A stretch of DNA of 64,000 nucleotides, from positions 1-64,000 of the forward strand of contig JAABTN010000011.1 in the NCBI GenBank assembly GCA_011389895.1, given 5' to 3'. This DNA is from Maritimibacter sp. Its GTDB lineage: Bacteria > Pseudomonadota > Alphaproteobacteria > Rhodobacterales > Rhodobacteraceae. A program made the position numbers and the translations under genes. Within the stretch, counting starts at the first letter, position 1. Each line of letters opens with the position of its first letter. A model generated the notes under the pieces. It was not told the origin of the DNA, did not search any database, and worked only from the letters and a program-made list of their open reading frames with translations. Shown one piece after another: positions 60,358-64,000 of the stretch.

Positions 60358-61200
60358 TCAGGTCGATCTGCTCAAGAGCCGGTCGTGGTGCTGACGCACG
60401 AGAAACAGGCCGAAGACCAGCATGACCATTGCCACCCCGAGCACATACGCGGGGCTGGCAAAGGCGGCGTCATAGCGCGGGTAAATGGCGGCGCGGGCGA
60501 GCGATACGGTATGCATCAAGGGGTTCCAATAGAGGATATCCTGCGCGAGCTGTGGCATGTCTTCGTACATGAACAGTACCCCGGATGCGATGAACAGGGG
60601 GCGCGAGGCGAAATGCCAGATGTCGCCGATGACCGGCCCCTCCATGAAGACATAACAGGTCAGCGTGCCAAAACCGAAGCCGATGGCGGCGGTCAGCATA
60701 AGGGACGCAAGCAAAAGCCCAATGTCAAATCGCATGGCTGATCCGGTCAGGAAGGCGACCGCATAGATCAGGATGAAGAAGACGATCATCGAGACCGTGA
60801 GGTTCAGCAGGAACCGGGCAAGGATCGCGTCGAACCACGTGACGGTCGGAAACTGTAACAGCGCGTTCGTGTAGGTGAGAGATTTCTGCACCGGCCCCGT
60901 GATCGCGGCATAGACCGAAAAGGTCAGCTGGCCCGAGGCATAATACAGGATGAACGACGATCCGAGCGACGGCGCGCGTTGCAGAAGGCTGAACGCGAAA
61001 CTCAGAACAAGGATCAGGATCATCGGCGACATCAGAGCCCAGAAAAAGCCGAAGGGCGATTTCCCATAGCGTGCGCCCATTTCGCGCAGGATCAGCGCCG
61101 AAACCGTGCGCAGGGTCGGAAAACTGCGGCGCGGACCGGGTCCGACCGCAGGCCTTTGCGCGGGCGGGAGCGGGAGGTCAGGGGGCTGTGTTTGGGGCAT
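60358..61200 (-). CDS. kpsM: Polysaccharide ABC-2 exporter permease (KpsM-like)
   Basis: Inner-membrane subunit of a capsule/polysaccharide ABC exporter; 280 residues with six predicted helices. LILREMGARYGKSPFGFFWALMSPMILILVLSFAF is the ABC-2 entry motif; YFAD.. region and NPLMHTVSLARAAIYPRYD near the C-terminus are KpsM-type. A Pro-rich N-terminal tail of about 25 residues is extra. Divergent from the KpsE gene; KpsT at 62545 is its ATPase. Confidence 0.88.
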   Translation of the reverse strand: MPQTQPPDLPLPPAQRPAVGPGPRRSFPTLRTVSALILREMGARYGKSPFGFFWALMSPMILILVLSFAFSLLQRAPSLGSSFILYYASGQLTFSVYAAITGPVQKSLTYTNALLQFPTVTWFDAILARFLLNLTVSMIVFFILIYAVAFLTGSAMRFDIGLLLASLMLTAAIGFGFGTLTCYVFMEGPVIGDIWHFASRPLFIASGVLFMYEDMPQLAQDILYWNPLMHTVSLARAAIYPRYDAAFASPAYVLGVAMVMLVFGLFLVRQHHDRLLSRST

Positions 61201-61283
61201 CCTGTGCAGGTATACTATCTAGAGTTGTATTGTGCTAGTATGTAGAAGGAGTGGGAAGACTTCAAACGCTTGAAAGGTATGCC
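61201..61283. promoter_or_regulatory. Divergent promoter region of the polysaccharide export genes
   Basis: The 61209-61247 patch is AT-rich in an otherwise GC-rich locus and holds a TATACT at 61211 plus TAGTATG sequences on the plus strand and TATAC on the minus strand. It sits between divergent kpsM and kpsE. Confidence 0.45.
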
Positions 61284-62540
61284 TTGGCCAATGACATGAA
61301 AGCCGCGCCGACCCCGAAGCAAGGCCCCGGGGGTGACAACCCAAAGGGGAGCGGCCCGTCGGGCAAAACCCGCCGTGCGCCGATTGCCCCGGTGCTGGTG
61401 CGTCCGATGGCCCGCGCGGCGCGGCGAAAGCGGCGTCACACCTTCGTGCTCCTGTCCTTTCTCATTCTCGTTCTCGCCCCGGTGGCCGGGGTGACGTGGT
61501 ATATCAATGCCCGCGCGGTGGATCAGTTCGCTTCAACCGCCGGGTTCACCGTGCGGCAGGAAGACGACAGCGCGCCCATGGCGGCGCTGAGCGGGCTGGC
61601 GCAATTCGCCGGGGCGCCGTCGATCGCGGGGGCCCTGGACGCGGATATTCTTTACGAATTCATCCAGAGCCAAAGTCTTGTCTCCCGGATCAACGCGGAC
61701 CTTGATCTTCGGGGGCATTTCACCGGGCCCCATGACCAAGATCCGGTCTTCGCGCTGACGCCCGGCGGCACAATCGAGGATCTTTACCGGTACTGGGGCC
61801 GGGTGGTGCAGATCGACTATGACAGCACCACCGGGCTGATCGGGTTGGAGGTCCGCGCTTTCGACTCGGGGTTTGCCAAGACCATTGCAGAACGCATCCT
61901 TGAAGAGAGCCAGACCTTGGTCAACGATCTTAATGCGCAGGCCCGGTCCGATATGCTGCGGAGTGCCGAACAGGATGTCACGGCGAGCCTTGAGCGGCTC
62001 AGGGCGGCGCGGCAGGCCTTGGTCACGTTTCGCACCCGCACGCAGATCGTCGATCCCGAAAGCGATATCCAGACCCGGATGGGTGTTCAAAACTCGCTGC
62101 AACAGCAATTGGCCCAGGCATTGATCGACCACGATCTTTTGGCCCATTCCGCGCGCGCGGACGATTCGAGACTGGTGCAGGCAAGGTTGCGGATCGACGC
62201 CATTCGCGACCGGTTGGCGGAAGAGCGCAGCAGCTTTTCCTCGGGCGAAAGCTATGACGGGGTCGAAAGCTATCCCAACCTGATCGCGGAATATGAAAGC
62301 CTCGCCGTGGACCGGGAGTTCGCGGAAGAGACATATCGCGGGGCCCTTGCACAAAAAGAGCTGGCGGTGGCGAACGTGACGCGAAAGACCCGGTATCTGG
62401 CAACCTACGTGCGACCGACCATGGCGGAAACCGCGCTCTACCCACAGCGGGTGCAGGTCGTGTTCATGACGCTTTTGTTTTCGCTTTTGTTCTGGGCGCT
62501 TGTGACGCTGGTCTATTACTCCGTGCGTGACCGGAGCTGA
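61284..62540 (+). CDS. kpsE: Capsule polysaccharide export inner-membrane protein (KpsE/CtrB/BexC family)
   Basis: A polysaccharide co-polymerase of about 418 residues: one helix near residues 55-80, a long coiled-coil periplasmic region (about 180-370) and a second helix near the C-terminus (about 385-410). DFAxx features of the family: YINARAVDQFASTAGFTVRQ, the EERSSFSSG linker and YLATYVRPTMAETALYPQR. TTG 61284 has AAAGG 6 bases upstream; ATG 61296 and GTG 61251 are alternatives. Bridges the ABC exporter to the outer membrane. Confidence 0.84.
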   Translation: MANDMKAAPTPKQGPGGDNPKGSGPSGKTRRAPIAPVLVRPMARAARRKRRHTFVLLSFLILVLAPVAGVTWYINARAVDQFASTAGFTVRQEDDSAPMAALSGLAQFAGAPSIAGALDADILYEFIQSQSLVSRINADLDLRGHFTGPHDQDPVFALTPGGTIEDLYRYWGRVVQIDYDSTTGLIGLEVRAFDSGFAKTIAERILEESQTLVNDLNAQARSDMLRSAEQDVTASLERLRAARQALVTFRTRTQIVDPESDIQTRMGVQNSLQQQLAQALIDHDLLAHSARADDSRLVQARLRIDAIRDRLAEERSSFSSGESYDGVESYPNLIAEYESLAVDREFAEETYRGALAQKELAVANVTRKTRYLATYVRPTMAETALYPQRVQVVFMTLLFSLLFWALVTLVYYSVRDRS

Positions 62541-62544
62541 GGCG

Positions 62545-63204
62545 ATGATCAGGTTCGAAAACCTGTCGAAAAGCTTTCGGGTCATGAACCGTGCGAAGGT
62601 CGTGATCGACGATCTGACCCTGACCCTGCCCACCGGTAAGTCGCTGGGGTTGCTGGGGCGCAACGGGGCCGGGAAGACGACGCTTCTGCGAATGATATCG
62701 GGCGCGTTGGAGCCGACGCGGGGACGGATCGTGACCGATGGGTCGATCTCTTGGCCGGTTGGGCTTCGCGCGGCGTTTCATCGGGATATGACCGGGGCGC
62801 AGAACGTGCGTTTCGTGGCCCGGATCTATGGCGTCGACACCGATGAGTTGGTCGAATTCGTGCGCCATTTCTCGGACCTTGGCGATCAGTTCCACATGCC
62901 GTTCAAAACCTATTCCTCCGGTATGCGGTCGCGGATTTCCTTTGGCACCGCCATGGGGATCAGGTTCGACACCTATCTAGTCGACGAGGTCACTGCGGTT
63001 GGGGATGCCAGCTTTCGCAAGAAGAGCAAGGCGGTGTTTCTGGACCGGGTCGCCAATGCCTCGGCCATCATGGTGAGCCACCGGATGAACGATATCCGGT
63101 CGTTCTGCGATGCCGGGATTGTTCTGAATGATGGCAAGGTCGCCTATTTCGACGATGTGAACGAGGCGATCGCGGTGCATGAAGCCCAGATGACGCTGCG
63201 CTGA
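62545..63204 (+). CDS. kpsT: Polysaccharide ABC exporter ATPase (KpsT-like)
   Basis: A 219-residue ATPase for capsule export. Walker A GLLGRNGAGKTTLL (about 37), the KpsT-type SWPVGLRAAFHRDMTGAQNVRFVARIYG, signature TYSSGMRSRISFG (about 124), Walker B TYLVDEVTAVGDASFRKK and MVSHRM switch are all intact. ATG at 62545 has GAGG upstream; GTG 62527 overlaps kpsE. Forms the exporter with the divergent KpsM. Confidence 0.9.
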   Translation: MIRFENLSKSFRVMNRAKVVIDDLTLTLPTGKSLGLLGRNGAGKTTLLRMISGALEPTRGRIVTDGSISWPVGLRAAFHRDMTGAQNVRFVARIYGVDTDELVEFVRHFSDLGDQFHMPFKTYSSGMRSRISFGTAMGIRFDTYLVDEVTAVGDASFRKKSKAVFLDRVANASAIMVSHRMNDIRSFCDAGIVLNDGKVAYFDDVNEAIAVHEAQMTLR

Positions 63205-63359
63205 CCCCCCGGGTTGGGGCCTGTCGCGGCAGTCATGATTAAATTCCTGTAAACAAAAGCTAATAATGGAAACAAAGGTCGTGGACGTGCCATTTTATGT
63301 GCCCGTCTCCGACATCCTGACAGGTCACAAACACCCCCATCACGAGAGCGGGGGTTCAT

Positions 63360-64000
63360 GTGGCTATTTCATTGGAGGGCAGATTTTTCGCCGGGCTGGG
63401 GCTGCTCGATCAGGGGATCGAGCACATGGTCCTTGTCGCCGATGGCGCCGGGCTGACCCTGTTCACGGGGTCGGGGCGCAATGGCGGCCTTGCCTCTTTC
63501 ACCCTGAACCCGACCGGCGGGGCCAGTGTCGCGGATACGCAGGTGTTCCACGGTGATTGGACCACCGGTGTGTCTGACAGCTTTGCCTTGGTGTCGGCCC
63601 CCGGCGGCGGGTTGGAGGCCGTGATCGGGTCGACCCAAACCGGCATGATCAGTGCCTATTCGGCCGCAACCGATGGCCAGATCGGCGCCTTGTCGACCTA
63701 TGGCGGTTTCGGCCAAGGCACGCGCCCGGTGTCGATCGGGGAAAGCGGTGCCGGGGGGCTGGCCTTTGCCGGACACGACGGCACGTTGGGCTACGCCGCG
63801 CGGGGGGGAAGCGGTGATCTGACGACATGGGTCGAGATCGCGGATGACGATACCATGCATGTGGACCATGTGAGCGCGGTGGAAACCGCCATGGTCAACG
63901 GCGCCGATGTTCTGATCGTCGGCGACGCCGGAGAGGACGGGGTCACCACCTTCGTTCTCACGGGCGGTGTGCCGATCATGGCCGACAGCGCCGGGCCCGC
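63360..64000 (+). CDS. Start of a repetitive beta-rich protein (partial, runs off window)
   Basis: The frame opened by GTG at 63360 continues to the window edge: at least 213 residues with repeated units such as GLASFTLNPTGGASV, YSAATDGQIGALSTYGG and MVNGADVLIVGDAGEDGVTTFVL, a beta-propeller or RTX-like pattern rich in Gly, Asp and Thr. No signal peptide is seen. Its start lies about 155 bp after kpsT. Such proteins in Rhodobacteraceae are often large secreted Ca-binding proteins, but that cannot be shown from this fragment. Confidence 0.6.
   Translation, partial: MAISLEGRFFAGLGLLDQGIEHMVLVADGAGLTLFTGSGRNGGLASFTLNPTGGASVADTQVFHGDWTTGVSDSFALVSAPGGGLEAVIGSTQTGMISAYSAATDGQIGALSTYGGFGQGTRPVSIGESGAGGLAFAGHDGTLGYAARGGSGDLTTWVEIADDDTMHVDHVSAVETAMVNGADVLIVGDAGEDGVTTFVLTGGVPIMADSAGP

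Overview
The window is high-GC, gene-dense DNA from an alphaproteobacterium, most likely a marine Rhodobacteraceae (Roseobacter-group) species. The evidence is the RegB / SenC(PrrC)-RegA redox module, AddAB recombination nucleases, the tsaD-hemD-Mic60-HemY neighbourhood, AmgK-MurU-TsaE cell-wall recycling, two TRAP transporters and LigM-type tetrahydrofolate O-demethylases. It reads as chromosome: genes are packed with many ATGA overlaps and no gene-free gap exceeds 300 bp. Exact genus cannot be fixed from the sequence alone.

Layout. 1-8.3 kb: argG (cut by the window edge), an Hpt protein divergent from a response regulator/PP2C phosphatase, a NUDIX protein, Hsp33, then a four-gene overlap run (CoA pyrophosphatase, CCA-adding enzyme, 23S rRNA m5U methyltransferase) and an L,D-transpeptidase lipoprotein facing a CAP-domain lipoprotein. 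8.4-9.9 kb: a Tat-exported L,D-transpeptidase and two almost identical 68-residue secreted/membrane proteins in tandem. 9.9-18.7 kb (minus): trxA, addA-addB, murU, amgK, tsaE. 18.8-23.7 kb: a PAS-only membrane protein, regB, and divergent senC-regA-lipoprotein. 23.6-34.1 kb: LysR regulator, HD hydrolase, FkbM methyltransferase, ahcY, ketopantoate-reductase-like protein, alpha/beta hydrolase, LysM/BON protein, DUF2853, DUF1761, EVE, YciI, gpsA, tsaD. 34.2-37.8 kb: hemD, an alphaproteobacterial mitofilin (Mic60) and HemY.

37.9-43.1 kb is an accessory junction. A tRNA-Thr(CGT) broken after its anticodon arm is followed 84 bp later by a complete but different tRNA-Thr(CGT), then a two-gene restriction-modification system, and the island ends inside a di-heme oxidoreductase (DUF1111) gene of an iron operon. 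The same operon holds bacterioferritin, its ferredoxin and an imelysin that appears to lack its central ~150 residues.

43.3-60.3 kb looks like a lignin-aromatics region: a minus-strand operon (crotonase, MarR, amidohydrolase, TRAP dctPQM) divergent from a feruloyl-CoA-synthetase-like gene, then GntR, LigM-like O-demethylase, a second TRAP dctPQM, hydrolase, YciI-like protein, a LysR regulator with two DNA-binding domains, a second LigM paralogue and MetF. The inferred logic is uptake of methoxylated hydroxycinnamates/benzoates, CoA activation and side-chain removal, O-demethylation onto tetrahydrofolate, and disposal of the C1 unit through MetF. GntR probably acts through repeated TGTATACA sites and MarR through palindromes between the divergent operons.

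60.4-64 kb is a capsule/polysaccharide ABC export locus (KpsM minus; KpsE and KpsT plus) followed by the start of a large repetitive beta-rich protein that runs off the window. No CRISPR array, transposase, integrase, plasmid origin or rRNA gene was seen.
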